Shown: positions 16,898 through 25,870, counted from the first letter of the stretch. The stretch is DNA of 64,000 bases from Gemmiger sp. An194 (GCF_002160145.1 NZ_NFKA01000009.1:57254-121253), one strand, 5' to 3'. Notes: generated by a model not told the origin, from the sequence alone. Program-made: numbers and translations.

Positions 16898-18048
16898 TAT
16901 TGTTTTTCTTCTTTCAGCCTGTTCAAGAAGGCCTCCAGACGATCAAGGCCCTCCTCCAGCTGGTCCTGTGCGCAGCAGTAGGAAAGCCGCACATAGCCCT
17001 CCGAGCCAAAGCAGCTGCCCGGCACCAGGGCCAGACCGCCCTCCTGAATCAGCCGGGTGCAGAGCTCCTCGCTGCTCATGCCAAACTGGCGGATGCAGGG
17101 GAAGATGTAGAAGGCGCCCTCCGGCTTGTTCACCGGCAGGCCCATGCTGCACAGCCGCTGGTACACATAATCCCGCCGCTGCCGGTAGCTCCGGCGCATG
17201 GCGCTCACATCGCTTTCCAGCGCGGTGATGCAGGCGGTCTGGGAAAAGCTGGTCACGCTAACCACGCTGTACTGATGCACCTTCTGCAGCTGCTGCTTCA
17301 CCGGCGCATCCGCCGCCAGCCAGCCCAGCCGCCAGCCGGTCATGGCATAGGGCTTGGAGAAGCTTTCCACCACGATAATGTTCTCCCGCAGGTCCGGATA
17401 AAGGGCGGCAAAGCGGCCGAAGGAATCGGTGTAGCACAGCTGCCAGTACACATCGTCGCAGATCACATAGATGCCGGCACGGCGCACAAGCGCTGCCACC
17501 GCGTCCAGGCTTTTCTTCGTATAGACACAGCCGGTGGGGTTGTTGGGGCTGGTGAGGATGATGGCCTTGGTACGCTCGCTCACAGCGGCGTTCAGCGCCT
17601 TTTCGCTGAGCTGGAAGCCGTAGGGCTCGGTGTCCACCGGCTTGTACACACCCCGGCACAGGCCGATCAGAGATTCATACAGGCCGAAGGCGGGGATGGG
17701 CACCAGCACCTCGTCGCCCACATCCACCACACCGGACAAAGCGCACAGCAGCGCCTCGGTGGCTCCGCAGGTGACCACAAATTCCTCCGGTGCATAGTGC
17801 AGGCCCTGCTTTTCGCTGAAGGCGGAAAGAGCCTCCAGCAGCTGGGGCCGGCCGTTGTTGGGCGGGTAGTGGGTATCGCTCTGCTCCAGCGCCTGCTGCG
17901 CAGCCTGCCGGATGGGCAGGGGAGTGTCGAACTCCGGCTCGCCCAGGGTCAGCTTCACACAGCCGGGGGTCTGGGCGGCAAGGGCGGTGAACCGGCGGAT
18001 GCCGGAAAGGGTAAGGCCGGTAACGGCCGGATTCATGGGCAGACGCAT
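16897..18048 (-). CDS. Class I/II pyridoxal-phosphate aminotransferase (PatA/AspC-like)
   Basis: 383 aa fold-type I aminotransferase. Substrate-pocket LTLGEPEFDTP, the cofactor phosphate loop CGATEALLCAL near residue 95, SPNNPTGCVY near residue 165, CDDVYW near residue 197 and the Schiff-base lysine in ESFSKPYAMTGWRLGW near residue 231 are visible, as is the C-terminal GYVRLSYC arginine. Close families are aspartate aminotransferases and B. subtilis PatA, which acts on N-acetyl-L,L-DAP. With dapA, dapH and a deacetylase about 7 kb away a DAP role is attractive but unproven. AAGGAGAA precedes ATG 18048. Confidence 0.85.
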   Translation of the reverse strand: MRLPMNPAVTGLTLSGIRRFTALAAQTPGCVKLTLGEPEFDTPLPIRQAAQQALEQSDTHYPPNNGRPQLLEALSAFSEKQGLHYAPEEFVVTCGATEALLCALSGVVDVGDEVLVPIPAFGLYESLIGLCRGVYKPVDTEPYGFQLSEKALNAAVSERTKAIILTSPNNPTGCVYTKKSLDAVAALVRRAGIYVICDDVYWQLCYTDSFGRFAALYPDLRENIIVVESFSKPYAMTGWRLGWLAADAPVKQQLQKVHQYSVVSVTSFSQTACITALESDVSAMRRSYRQRRDYVYQRLCSMGLPVNKPEGAFYIFPCIRQFGMSSEELCTRLIQEGGLALVPGSCFGSEGYVRLSYCCAQDQLEEGLDRLEAFLNRLKEEKQ

Positions 18049-18090
18049 GGGTAAACTTCTCCTTCAAACGATTCGCTTTTGTATGTTACC

Positions 18091-18119
18091 AGTATAGCAC
18101 AACAGGGCGTTCGCAGCAA
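18091..18119 (-). promoter_or_regulatory. Promoter of the aminotransferase gene
   Basis: TTGCTG (18114-18119), a 17-nt spacer and TATACT (18091-18096) on the minus strand, about 40 nt upstream of the start codon. Confidence 0.55.
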
Positions 18120-18152
18120 AAAAATGCAGGCCTTTTCAGACCTGCATTTTTT
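18118..18152 (-). terminator. Terminator of the fru-pts operon (bidirectional sequence)
   Basis: AAAAAATGCAGG...CCTGCATTTTTTT directly after the ptsI stop on the minus strand. Confidence 0.85.
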
Positions 18153-18157
18153 GAAAA

Positions 18158-19867
18158 TTACTTCTTGATCATGGAAGCCAGATAGCCCTGGATGCCCTTC
18201 ACGCTGGAAAGGTTCATGGCCTCGGCCTGCACGTCGTCCGCCTCCTGCTGGCTCCACAGGCTGATGGTGCGGCGGGTGGCCAGCACGGCGCTGGCGCTCA
18301 CGCTGAACTCATCCAGGCCCCAGCTGAGCAGCAGGGGAATCAGGGCGGGATCGGCGGCAGCCTCGCCGCACATGCCCACCGGGATGCCCGCGGCCTTGGC
18401 GGCCTTGATCACGTTGGCAATGCTGCGCAGCACAGCGGGATGGAAGTGGGTGTACAGGGATGCCACATCCGGGTTGCCCCGGTCCACTGCCAGGGTGTAC
18501 TGGGTCAGGTCGTTGGTGCCGATGCTGAAGAAGGCGGCCTCCTGAGCCAGCAGATCGGCGATCTGGCTGGCGGCGGGGGTCTCGATCATCACACCCAGCT
18601 GAGCATTGGCGTCAAAGGGCAGGCCCTCGGCGGCCAGCTCCTTCTTGGCCTTTTCCAGCATGGCCTTGGCGGCACGAATCTCCTCCAGGCCGGTGACCAG
18701 CGGCAGCATGATCTTGATGTTCTTGTGGTCCGCACCGGCGCGCAGCAGAGCGCGCAGCTGGATCATGTAGGTCTCGGGGTTGTCCAGGCAGTAGCGGATG
18801 GCCCGGTGACCCAGGAAGGGGTTCTCCTCCTTCTTCATGTGCAGGTAGTCGATCTCCTTATCGCCGCCCACATCCAGGGTGCGGATGATGACCTCCTTGC
18901 CTGCGAACAGCGCCGCCACCTGACGGTAGGCGTTCATCTGCTCCTCCTCGGTGGGCAGGCTGTCCCGGTCCATGAACAAAAACTCGGTGCGGAACAGGCC
19001 GATGCCCTCGGCGCCCTTCTCCAGGGCGGCCTGGGCGTCCTCCGGCTTGCCGATGTTGGCATACAGGCCCACGGCACGGCCGTCCGCGTTCACGGTGGGC
19101 TTGCCCAGGTAAGCCTTCAGCATCTGGCGCTGATGCTCAAACTCGGCGCGGCGGGCCTCGTAGTCCTTCAGGGTCCGCTCGTCCGGGTTCACATATACGT
19201 GACCGTACTCGCCGTCCATGGCAACGGCATCGCCGTTCTGGATGGCGTCGGCCGCGCCGGGCACGCCCAGCACCGCGGGGATCTCCAGCGCGCGGGCCAG
19301 AATGGCGGAATGGCTGGTGCGGCCGCCGATCTCGGTGATGATGCCCACCACGTTCTCCCGGCTGATGCCCACGGTCATGCTGGGGGTGAAATCCTTGGCA
19401 ACGATCACGGTGCCGGCGGGGGCATGGGCCAGATCCACATCCGGCAGACCCAGCAGCTGCTTGAGCAGGCGGGCGCGCAGGTCACCGATATCGGTGGCGC
19501 GCTGGCGCATCAGCTCGTCCTCCATGCCGCTGAACATGGCAATGAAGGTCTGGCAAACGGTATCCACCGCAGCCTCGGCCACGTTGCCCGCAGCGATCTG
19601 CTCCTCCATCTGGCCCATCATAAACGGGTCGTTCAGCATCATGATCTGGCCGGACAGGATCTCGGCGGCGTGCTCGCCCACCTTCTCGGTCATCTCGGCC
19701 GCCATGGTGCTCAGCCGCTGGCTCACAGCGGAGGCAGCCGCCTTCAGGCGCTCGGTTTCCTGCTGCTGACCCGCGAACTGCACCGCGGAATAATCCAAAT
19801 TCTGCTCTTTTACCACCAGCGCATGGCCAATGCCCACACCGGCGGACGCTCCTGTACCCTTTAACAT
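18158..19867 (-). CDS. ptsI: PTS Enzyme I (phosphoenolpyruvate-protein phosphotransferase)
   Basis: 569 aa cytoplasmic enzyme that takes phosphate from PEP and passes it to HPr. The phosphorylated His lies in GGRTSHSAILAR near residue 186. The PEP-binding barrel has LFRTEFLFMDRD, RTLDVGGDKEI, GHRAIRYCLD, MIETPAASQIADLL and SIGTNDLTQYTLAVDRGN, and the catalytic Cys lies in GMCGEAAADP near residue 490. The length and domain order are standard. The start is ATG 19867 behind GAGAGGGG. A frame extending to 19918 has no ribosome site. It is the last gene of fruR-fruK-fruA-ptsH-ptsI. Confidence 0.97.
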   Translation of the reverse strand: MLKGTGASAGVGIGHALVVKEQNLDYSAVQFAGQQQETERLKAAASAVSQRLSTMAAEMTEKVGEHAAEILSGQIMMLNDPFMMGQMEEQIAAGNVAEAAVDTVCQTFIAMFSGMEDELMRQRATDIGDLRARLLKQLLGLPDVDLAHAPAGTVIVAKDFTPSMTVGISRENVVGIITEIGGRTSHSAILARALEIPAVLGVPGAADAIQNGDAVAMDGEYGHVYVNPDERTLKDYEARRAEFEHQRQMLKAYLGKPTVNADGRAVGLYANIGKPEDAQAALEKGAEGIGLFRTEFLFMDRDSLPTEEEQMNAYRQVAALFAGKEVIIRTLDVGGDKEIDYLHMKKEENPFLGHRAIRYCLDNPETYMIQLRALLRAGADHKNIKIMLPLVTGLEEIRAAKAMLEKAKKELAAEGLPFDANAQLGVMIETPAASQIADLLAQEAAFFSIGTNDLTQYTLAVDRGNPDVASLYTHFHPAVLRSIANVIKAAKAAGIPVGMCGEAAADPALIPLLLSWGLDEFSVSASAVLATRRTISLWSQQEADDVQAEAMNLSSVKGIQGYLASMIKK

Positions 19868-19904
19868 GGTCTTTGTGCCCCTCTCGTCGGCTTTTTTATC
19901 AGGC

Positions 19905-19935
19905 GCGCCCCGGCCCATCAGATGGACCGGGGCGC
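19905..19935 (-). other. Intercistronic hairpin between ptsH and ptsI
   Basis: A near-perfect GC-rich inverted repeat GCGCCCCGG...CCGGGGCGC with a CCATC/GATGG inner stem and no T tract. It is more likely an mRNA-stability or processing hairpin than a terminator. A second small stem, GCCCGCGC/GCGCGGGC, lies near 20267-20286 between fruA and ptsH. Confidence 0.5.
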
Positions 19936-19960
19936 CGCGTGTTGTCTGCTCGTTGGCTGC

Positions 19961-20224
19961 TTACTCGCCCAGACCGCTTTCGATCAGGCCCACAGCCTTG
20001 TCCAGGGCGGCCTGCTCGTCGTCACCGGTGCAGCGAACTTCCAGCTCGCTGCCGCACTTGATGCAGGCGGCCATCAGGTTCATGATGCTCTTAGCGTTGA
20101 TCTCCTTATCCTTGAACACCAGCACCACGTCGCTGTTGAACTTCATCATCTCCTGAGCGAACATACCGGCGGGACGCATGTGCATGCCCATGGGGTTTAC
20201 GATCTTGGTCATCTTGCTTACCAT
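19961..20224 (-). CDS. ptsH: Phosphocarrier protein HPr
   Basis: 87 aa. It shuttles phosphate from Enzyme I to sugar-specific EIIA domains. The active-site His15 is in GMHMRPAG. Ser46, the regulatory site phosphorylated by HPr kinase in Firmicutes, is in NAKSIMNLM, so this is true HPr rather than Crh. Its position between fruA and ptsI puts the general PTS proteins inside the fructose operon, which suggests fructose is the main PTS sugar or that the operon is the only source of HPr here. Confidence 0.97.
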   Translation of the reverse strand: MVSKMTKIVNPMGMHMRPAGMFAQEMMKFNSDVVLVFKDKEINAKSIMNLMAACIKCGSELEVRCTGDDEQAALDKAVGLIESGLGE

Positions 20225-20310
20225 AACAGTTATCTCCTTTTGTTCGTTTTATGAATGATTGTGAAGCGCCCGCGCACCGCGCGGGCGGCATTGCGTACAA
20301 CGGTTTGTGA

Positions 20311-22302
20311 TTACTGCTCCTTGTTCTTCTTCAGAACACCCAGCAGCAGCATACCCACCAGGCTGCCCACCACCAGGCTGATCACGTAGCCCAGCACATT
20401 GGTGACCACGGGGAACACGAAGATGCCGCCGTGAGGAGCCATCAGGCTGCAGCCGAAGAACATGCTCAGCGCACCGGCAACGGCACTGCCGACCACGCAG
20501 CTGGGAATCACGCGCAGGGGATCGGAGGCAGCGAAGGGAATCGCGCCCTCGGTGATGAAGCACAGACCCATGATGTAGTTTACCACACCGGACTTGCGCT
20601 CATCCTGAGTGAACTTCTTCTTGAAGAAGGTGGTGCACAGAGCGATGGCCAGCGGGGGAACCATACCACCCACCATAACGGCGGCCATCATCTGGTACTC
20701 AATGGCACCCTGCGCAGCGCCCGCGGCAGCGGCGGTGGCAATGGCACCGGTACCGGTCACGTAAGCAGCCTTGTTGAAGGGGCCGCCCATATCGATGCTC
20801 ATCATACCGGCCAGAACAGCGCCCAGCAGGATCTTGCTGGTGCCGCCCAGGCTGTTCAGGAAGGCGATCAGACCGTTGTTGATGGCGCCCATGATGGGGT
20901 TCACCAGGCACATAAACAGGCCCATGAACAGCACGCCGATCACAGGGTACAGCAGGATGGGCTTGATGCCCTCCAGGCTGTCCGGCAGCTTATCGCAGAC
21001 CTTGCGCAGGCCCAGCATGAAGTAGCCGCCCACAAAACCGGCCAGCAGAGCGCCCAGGAAGCCGGCGGGGATCGCAGCGACGCTGGGGTCCAGAATGGTG
21101 GCAAAGCTGGTGCCCACGGCTGCCAGGCTGCCGCCCACAAAGCCCACGGCCAGACCCGGACGGTCGGCGATGCTCATGGCGATGTAGCCCGCCAGAATGG
21201 GCAGCATGAAGTTAAAGGCAACGCCGCCAACGGTCTTGAAGAAGGCCGCCACGGGGGTGTTCATACCAAAGTTTGCGGGATTGATGGAGTAATCGTCCAG
21301 CAGGAAGGCCAGAGCGATCAGAATGCCGCCGCCGATGACGAAGGGCAGCATATGAGAAACGCCGTTCATCAGGTGCTTGTACAGCTGACGGCCGATGCTC
21401 TCGTTCTTGGCGGTATCGGTGGTCTCCACCGCGCCGGAGTAGTGGTAGATGGGAACCTGCTTCTCCGCGATCTTGCGGATCAGCTCCTCCGGATGATGGA
21501 TGCCCTCGCTCACGGGAACAAACAGCACGCGCTTGCCGTCAAAACGGGCGGTGTCCACGTTCTTGTCAGCGGCCACGATGATACCGTCGGCAGCGGCGAT
21601 CTCCTCGGCGGTCAGCACATTCTTGGCGCCGCCGGAGCCGTTGGTCTCGGCCTTCAGGGGGATCTCCATCGCCTTACCGGCCTTCTCCAGAGCTTCGGCG
21701 GCCATGTAGGTGTGGGCAATGCCGGTGGGGCAGGCGGTAACCGCCAGCACCCGGTAGCCCTCAGCCTTCTTTTCCTCAGCAGGCTGTGCGGGAGCGGAAG
21801 CATCATCGTTCACGGTCTCCACCTTGGGCAGCTTGGTGTCGCCGTATTTGGCGCTCTCGGCATCGTCGATAGCCTTCATGAACTCTTCCACAGTGGAAGC
21901 GGCCCGCAGCTTGGCGGTAAAGTCGCCATCCATCAGCAGAACCATCAGGCGGCTGAGGATCTCCAGGTGCAGGTTGCCGTCCATGGGAGCGGCGATCATA
22001 AAGAACAGATCGCTGGGCTTCTTGTCCATGGCGCCGTAGTCCACACCGTCGTACAGAGTCATGGCCGCCAGACCGGGGCGCTTGACTGCCTCGCTCTTGG
22101 CATGGGGAACCGCGATGCCTGCCTCGATGGCAGTGCTGCTCTGGGCCTCGCGGGCCAGAATCGCCTTCTTGTAGGCCTCCACATCGGCCAGATTGTCGCC
22201 AGCCACGTGCAGGCTGATCAGCTTATCGATGGCCGCATCTTTGTTCGCTGCGCTGGTGTGCAGCTCTACGCTTTCCGGTCTGAGCAAATCCGTAATACGC
22301 AT
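20311..22302 (-). CDS. fruA: Fructose PTS permease EIIABC
   Basis: 663 aa single-chain transporter that takes up fructose as fructose-1-phosphate. Domains in order are EIIA (residues 1-150, phosphorylated His67 in GIAVPHAK), a low-complexity linker (DDASAPAQPAEEKK), EIIB (about 182-280, with the active Cys in VTACPTGIAHTYMAAEAL) and the membrane EIIC (about 310-655, beginning HLMNGVSHMLPFVIGGGILIAL). The C-terminus is LLLGVLKKNKEQ. It is co-transcribed with fruK upstream and ptsH downstream. Confidence 0.96.
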   Translation of the reverse strand: MRITDLLRPESVELHTSAANKDAAIDKLISLHVAGDNLADVEAYKKAILAREAQSSTAIEAGIAVPHAKSEAVKRPGLAAMTLYDGVDYGAMDKKPSDLFFMIAAPMDGNLHLEILSRLMVLLMDGDFTAKLRAASTVEEFMKAIDDAESAKYGDTKLPKVETVNDDASAPAQPAEEKKAEGYRVLAVTACPTGIAHTYMAAEALEKAGKAMEIPLKAETNGSGGAKNVLTAEEIAAADGIIVAADKNVDTARFDGKRVLFVPVSEGIHHPEELIRKIAEKQVPIYHYSGAVETTDTAKNESIGRQLYKHLMNGVSHMLPFVIGGGILIALAFLLDDYSINPANFGMNTPVAAFFKTVGGVAFNFMLPILAGYIAMSIADRPGLAVGFVGGSLAAVGTSFATILDPSVAAIPAGFLGALLAGFVGGYFMLGLRKVCDKLPDSLEGIKPILLYPVIGVLFMGLFMCLVNPIMGAINNGLIAFLNSLGGTSKILLGAVLAGMMSIDMGGPFNKAAYVTGTGAIATAAAAGAAQGAIEYQMMAAVMVGGMVPPLAIALCTTFFKKKFTQDERKSGVVNYIMGLCFITEGAIPFAASDPLRVIPSCVVGSAVAGALSMFFGCSLMAPHGGIFVFPVVTNVLGYVISLVVGSLVGMLLLGVLKKNKEQ

Positions 22303-22386
22303 GATACTCGATTCCTTTCTCTTATTTTTTCAAATGGGGATACGATCTATTTGCAGGCGTGCGGTTTTGGGTTCCGCGATGCACGC

Positions 22387-23289
22387 TTATGCCTGATTCA
22401 GAAGAGTCTCGATCTCGGGCCAGGTAGCCAGCACATCCGAGAAGGCAGTGGCGCTGCCCGCGGCGCTGCCTACGCGCAGCGCATGGGCATAATCGCCGGT
22501 ATCCAGATAACCGGCCAGGAAGCCTGCCACCATGGAATCGCCCGCACCCACCGAGTTCTTTACCTTGCCCTTGTAGGCGGTAAGGCGGTGGCAGCCGCCG
22601 TTCTCATCCAGCAGCATTGCACCGTCGCCGGCCATGCTGACCAGCACGTTGCGCGCGCCCTGCTGCTGCAGCTTTTCGGCGCACTCTCGAATCTCTTCGT
22701 CGGTGTTGAGGACCCGGCCGAAGATCTCGCCCAGCTCGTGATTGTTGGGCTTGATCAGGAAGGGCTTGTACTTGAGCACGTTTACCAGCAGGTCCCGGGT
22801 GGCATCCACCGCGCAGAGAACCTTTTTGCCCTCCAGACGGGCCAGAATGCTTTCGTACACATCGCTGGGCATGCTTGCGGGAATGCTGCCGGCCAGAACC
22901 AGCACATCGCCCTCACCCAGAGCATCCAGCTTGCACAGCAGCTCCTCCAGCGCCTCGGCGCTGATGTCAGGGCCCTTGCCGTTGATCTCGGTCTCCTCGC
23001 CGGCCTTCAGCTTTACATTGATGCGGGTGAGACCGGCGGGCAGGTGGATGAAGTCGGTGGCGACACCCTTGGCGGCCAGACCGTCCTCAATGGCCTTGCC
23101 GGTGAATCCGGCCACAAAGCCCAGCGCCACATTTTCATGGCCCAGCTCCCGCAGCACCCAGGACACGTTAATGCCCTTGCCGCCCAGCTGTACATCCTCG
23201 CTGACAGTGCGGTTCACCTGGCCCAGGGTCAGCGCATCCATGCGCACCACGTAGTCCAGCGCGGGATTGAATGTAACGGTGTATATCAT
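22387..23289 (-). CDS. fruK: 1-phosphofructokinase
   Basis: 300 aa PfkB-family sugar kinase that converts fructose-1-phosphate, the product of FruA, to fructose-1,6-bisphosphate. The N-terminal TVTFNPALDYVV, QLGGKGINVSWVLRELG near residue 34, the substrate region LAGSIPASMP and the catalytic GAGDSMVAGFLAGY near residue 250 mark the family. Its start overlaps the fruR stop by 4 nt (ATGA), which couples the regulator and the kinase. Confidence 0.96.
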   Translation of the reverse strand: MIYTVTFNPALDYVVRMDALTLGQVNRTVSEDVQLGGKGINVSWVLRELGHENVALGFVAGFTGKAIEDGLAAKGVATDFIHLPAGLTRINVKLKAGEETEINGKGPDISAEALEELLCKLDALGEGDVLVLAGSIPASMPSDVYESILARLEGKKVLCAVDATRDLLVNVLKYKPFLIKPNNHELGEIFGRVLNTDEEIRECAEKLQQQGARNVLVSMAGDGAMLLDENGGCHRLTAYKGKVKNSVGAGDSMVAGFLAGYLDTGDYAHALRVGSAAGSATAFSDVLATWPEIETLLNQA

Positions 23290-24041
23290 AACCCTTCTAC
23301 CTCCTTGATCACTGCATGCTTGCGATAGCTCTTGTCCGGCAGATGATCGGTGACGATGCAGGCCTGGTCGATGGGAGCCACCGTGACCGCCGACACCCGC
23401 CCGAACTTGGACGAATCCGCCAGCACATATTTGATATAGGCCTGTCGCAGCGCCATCGACTTAACCTGGGCTTCCTCCACATCCGGCGTGGTGTAGCCCT
23501 GGCCCACGGTGATGCCGTTGATGCCGATAAAGGCCTTGGTAAAGTTGTAATGGCTCAGGGACTGCACGGCGCCCGCCCCAACAATGGCTTCGGTGCCGGT
23601 CTTGAGCATGCCGCCCAGGATGTAAGCCTTGAACCCCTTGTTTACCAGCCGCTGGGCGTGCAGAATGCCGTTGGTCACGATCAGCAGCCCGTCGCTGGGC
23701 TCCATGTATTCCAGCATCCGCAGAGTGGTGCTGCCCGCGTCCAGGAAAATCACATCGTCCGGCTGGATCTGGGCCGCCGCATAGCGGGCGATCTGATCCT
23801 TCTGGGCCTGATTGAGATGCTCCTTTGCGCTCATGGTGGGCTCGCCGCTCTCGAAGGTGGCATCCACTGCGGTGGCACCGCCGTGCACCTTGTTCAGCTT
23901 GCCCTGCTCGGCCAGGATCATCAAATCCCGCCGCACGGTGGATTCCGAAGTGTCCAGCCGCTGAGCCAGCTCGGTGACGGTTGCCGCCCGGCGCTTTGCC
24001 AGCACATCCAGAATTACCGCAAACCGTTTTTCTGCCAGCAT
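23286..24041 (-). CDS. fruR: DeoR-family transcriptional regulator of the fructose operon
   Basis: 251 aa. The N-terminal DeoR helix-turn-helix spans residues 1-57 (TVTELAQRLDTSESTVRRDLMIL). It is followed by the sugar-phosphate-sensing domain with DDVIFLDAGSTTLRML, VTNGILHAQRLVNKG, YILGGMLKTGTEAIVGAGAV and VLADSSKFGR. The likely inducer is fructose-1-phosphate, as for Lactococcus and Bacillus FruR. It is the first gene of the operon and probably represses it through the repeats just upstream of its promoter. AGGGGGCGG precedes ATG 24041. Confidence 0.93.
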   Translation of the reverse strand: MLAEKRFAVILDVLAKRRAATVTELAQRLDTSESTVRRDLMILAEQGKLNKVHGGATAVDATFESGEPTMSAKEHLNQAQKDQIARYAAAQIQPDDVIFLDAGSTTLRMLEYMEPSDGLLIVTNGILHAQRLVNKGFKAYILGGMLKTGTEAIVGAGAVQSLSHYNFTKAFIGINGITVGQGYTTPDVEEAQVKSMALRQAYIKYVLADSSKFGRVSAVTVAPIDQACIVTDHLPDKSYRKHAVIKEVEGL

Positions 24042-24080
24042 TTCGCCGCCCCCTTTGCCTGTATCTCTCGTTCTGGTTTC

Positions 24081-24109
24081 ACTATAGCACAGTCATTTGG
24101 CGAATTCAA
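24081..24109 (-). promoter_or_regulatory. Promoter of the fruR-fruK-fruA-ptsH-ptsI operon
   Basis: TTGAAT (24104-24109), a 17-nt spacer and TATAGT (24081-24086) on the minus strand, 40 nt before fruR. Confidence 0.75.
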
Positions 24110-24118
24110 GCATTTTCT

Positions 24119-24188
24119 ATCAAAAACAATCAAATTTCTGCATTTTATTTTGAGTCGCCTGCGCATGTTTGCGCAAATTCGCGCAAAC
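24119..24188. promoter_or_regulatory. Candidate operators upstream of the fru promoter
   Basis: Two ATCAAA direct repeats 10 bp apart (24119-24124, 24129-24134) lie 10 bp upstream of the -35 box, in the style of DeoR-type sites. Further upstream is a perfect inverted repeat GTTTGCGC-AAATTC-GCGCAAAC (24167-24188) of unknown binder. No binding data exist. The roles are inferred from symmetry and position. Confidence 0.4.
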
Positions 24189-24192
24189 AAGC

Positions 24193-24230
24193 AAAAAACC
24201 CCTGCGCCGCGGGTTGCGGAACAGGGGATT
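24193..24230 (-). terminator. Terminator after the Enzyme I-like gene
   Basis: Minus strand ATCCCCTG...CAGGGGTTTTTTG directly after the stop. The mirrored T tract on the other side means it can work from both strands. Confidence 0.75.
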
Positions 24231-24241
24231 TTTTATCTGTG

Positions 24242-25870
24242 CTATCGCTGGAAGCGAGGTGGCTCATTCAGATCCAGCTCCAGCAGGTGAGCCTTGATCT
24301 GCATCAGACTGCGCGCCTCCATGCACAGTCCCCGCACGCCCTGGCGGATGAATCGCTCGGCAGTATCCGGATCAGTGGCACTCACGCCGCAGATGGTAAC
24401 CGGCAGCTCCTGGCTCCAGGCGGCCGCCACCACCATGTCGATCAGGCGGCCCACCGCGTGGGGCCAGCCGGTAAAATAGCCGGACATCCGGCTGTCCCGC
24501 CGGTCGGCCGCGTAGGTGTACTGGGTCAGATCGTTGGTACCGATGTGCACGAAGGAGCAGCGGTCTGCCAGAATCTCATCGGCCAGCAGGGCAGCGCTGG
24601 GCACCTCGATCATTGCACCCAGCGGAACCTTTTCATTGAAGGGCACGCCTTCCCGGCGCAGCTGGCTCTTGGCCACCTCCACCAGCTCCAGGGCTTCCTT
24701 CCAGTCCGCCGGGCCGGTAATCATGGGGAACATGATTCGCAAATCGCCCTTGAGCGCGGTACGCAGCAGCGCCCGCATCTGGGTGACGAACAGCTCCGGG
24801 TGGCTCAGCTGAAGCCGCACACCTCTCATCCCCAGCGGGGAATAATTGATGGTATCCTCCAGCTCCGCCACCCGCTTGTCCGCCCCGATGTCAAAGGTGC
24901 TGATGATTACCGGACGACCGGCAGCCGCTTCCAGGCAGGTCATATAATAATAGTATTGCTCGTCCTCGCCGGGAATGTGATCGCCGGTAATAACGAACTC
25001 GCTGCGCAGCAGTCCCACGCCATCTGCACCCGCGTCCATGGCGGCCCGAATGTCGGTGGGACTGGAGCAGTTGGCCATCAGGGTCACAGCGGTGCCGTCC
25101 TTGGTCACGCAGGGCTGGTCCTTCAGGAAGGCCATCCGCTTTTTCAGCATACCCTCGCCCACAATCCGCCGCTGGGCGTGGCGCACCGCGTCCGCGTCCG
25201 GCTTGACGATCATGTCACCGTTATAGGCATCCAGAATGGCGGCCTGCCCCTCGCTGTAATCCAGCATCTCATTGCCCAGCTGCACCACGGCGGGAATGTC
25301 CATGGTACGGGCCATAATGGCCGCGTGGCTCTGGATACTGCCGCCGCTGGTGGCAAAGCCCAGAATCTTGGCCCGGTCGATGCTGATGATGTCGCTGGGG
25401 AAGATGCGCTCCCCCACCAGAATGCAGGGGACCTCCAGCTCGGGAGCCTTGCGGGGCTCGCCGTCCAGAATATTCACCACCCGGCGGCAGACATCCAGCA
25501 CATCCACCGAGCGCTGGCTCATGTATTCATCGTCCAGATTTTCCAGGGTGGCGGCATAGTGCCTGCCCACCCATTCCATGGCGGCGGCCGCGCCATCGCC
25601 GTCCGCGATGCGCTGGGCCACCTGCGTCAGCAGACCTGCATCTTCCAGCATCATCCGCTGGAACATGAGAATGGCCTGCTGGGTGCCGTCGGTTTTTTCC
25701 TCCAGAACGCGCAGCTCCTCTTTTGCCAGGATCACAGCCGCATCGAACAGGGCCTGCTCACGCACCGGAAGACCGACCACACGCGCCAAGCCGGCAGTGC
25801 CGTGGTGCAGCCGGTGGACCGGCCCCATGACCAGCCCTTTGGATGCGCTGATGCCTGTGAATCTTCTCAT
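24242..25870 (-). CDS. Second Enzyme I-like PEP-utilising phosphotransferase
   Basis: 542 aa paralogue of PtsI with the whole Enzyme I layout: N-terminal GISASKGLVMGPVH, phosphorylatable His in GGSIQSHAAIMAR near residue 179, PEP barrel motifs GVGLLRSEFVI, STFDIGADKRV, GMRGVRLQL, MIEVPSAALLADEI, HIGTNDLTQYTYAADRRD, and the catalytic-Cys region ITICGVSATDP. All key residues look present, so it may be active, but it has no HPr or EIIA next to it. It starts inside the stop codon of a patatin-like lipase (ATGA overlap). Its acceptor could be HPr or an unseen nitrogen/DHA-type PTS. I cannot choose between them from sequence. Confidence 0.85.
   Translation of the reverse strand: MRRFTGISASKGLVMGPVHRLHHGTAGLARVVGLPVREQALFDAAVILAKEELRVLEEKTDGTQQAILMFQRMMLEDAGLLTQVAQRIADGDGAAAAMEWVGRHYAATLENLDDEYMSQRSVDVLDVCRRVVNILDGEPRKAPELEVPCILVGERIFPSDIISIDRAKILGFATSGGSIQSHAAIMARTMDIPAVVQLGNEMLDYSEGQAAILDAYNGDMIVKPDADAVRHAQRRIVGEGMLKKRMAFLKDQPCVTKDGTAVTLMANCSSPTDIRAAMDAGADGVGLLRSEFVITGDHIPGEDEQYYYYMTCLEAAAGRPVIISTFDIGADKRVAELEDTINYSPLGMRGVRLQLSHPELFVTQMRALLRTALKGDLRIMFPMITGPADWKEALELVEVAKSQLRREGVPFNEKVPLGAMIEVPSAALLADEILADRCSFVHIGTNDLTQYTYAADRRDSRMSGYFTGWPHAVGRLIDMVVAAAWSQELPVTICGVSATDPDTAERFIRQGVRGLCMEARSLMQIKAHLLELDLNEPPRFQR

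Noticed and set aside
20431..23328. A 965-codon open frame on the plus strand opposite fruA and fruK
   Set aside because: Antisense shadow; both genes beneath it have complete family motifs.
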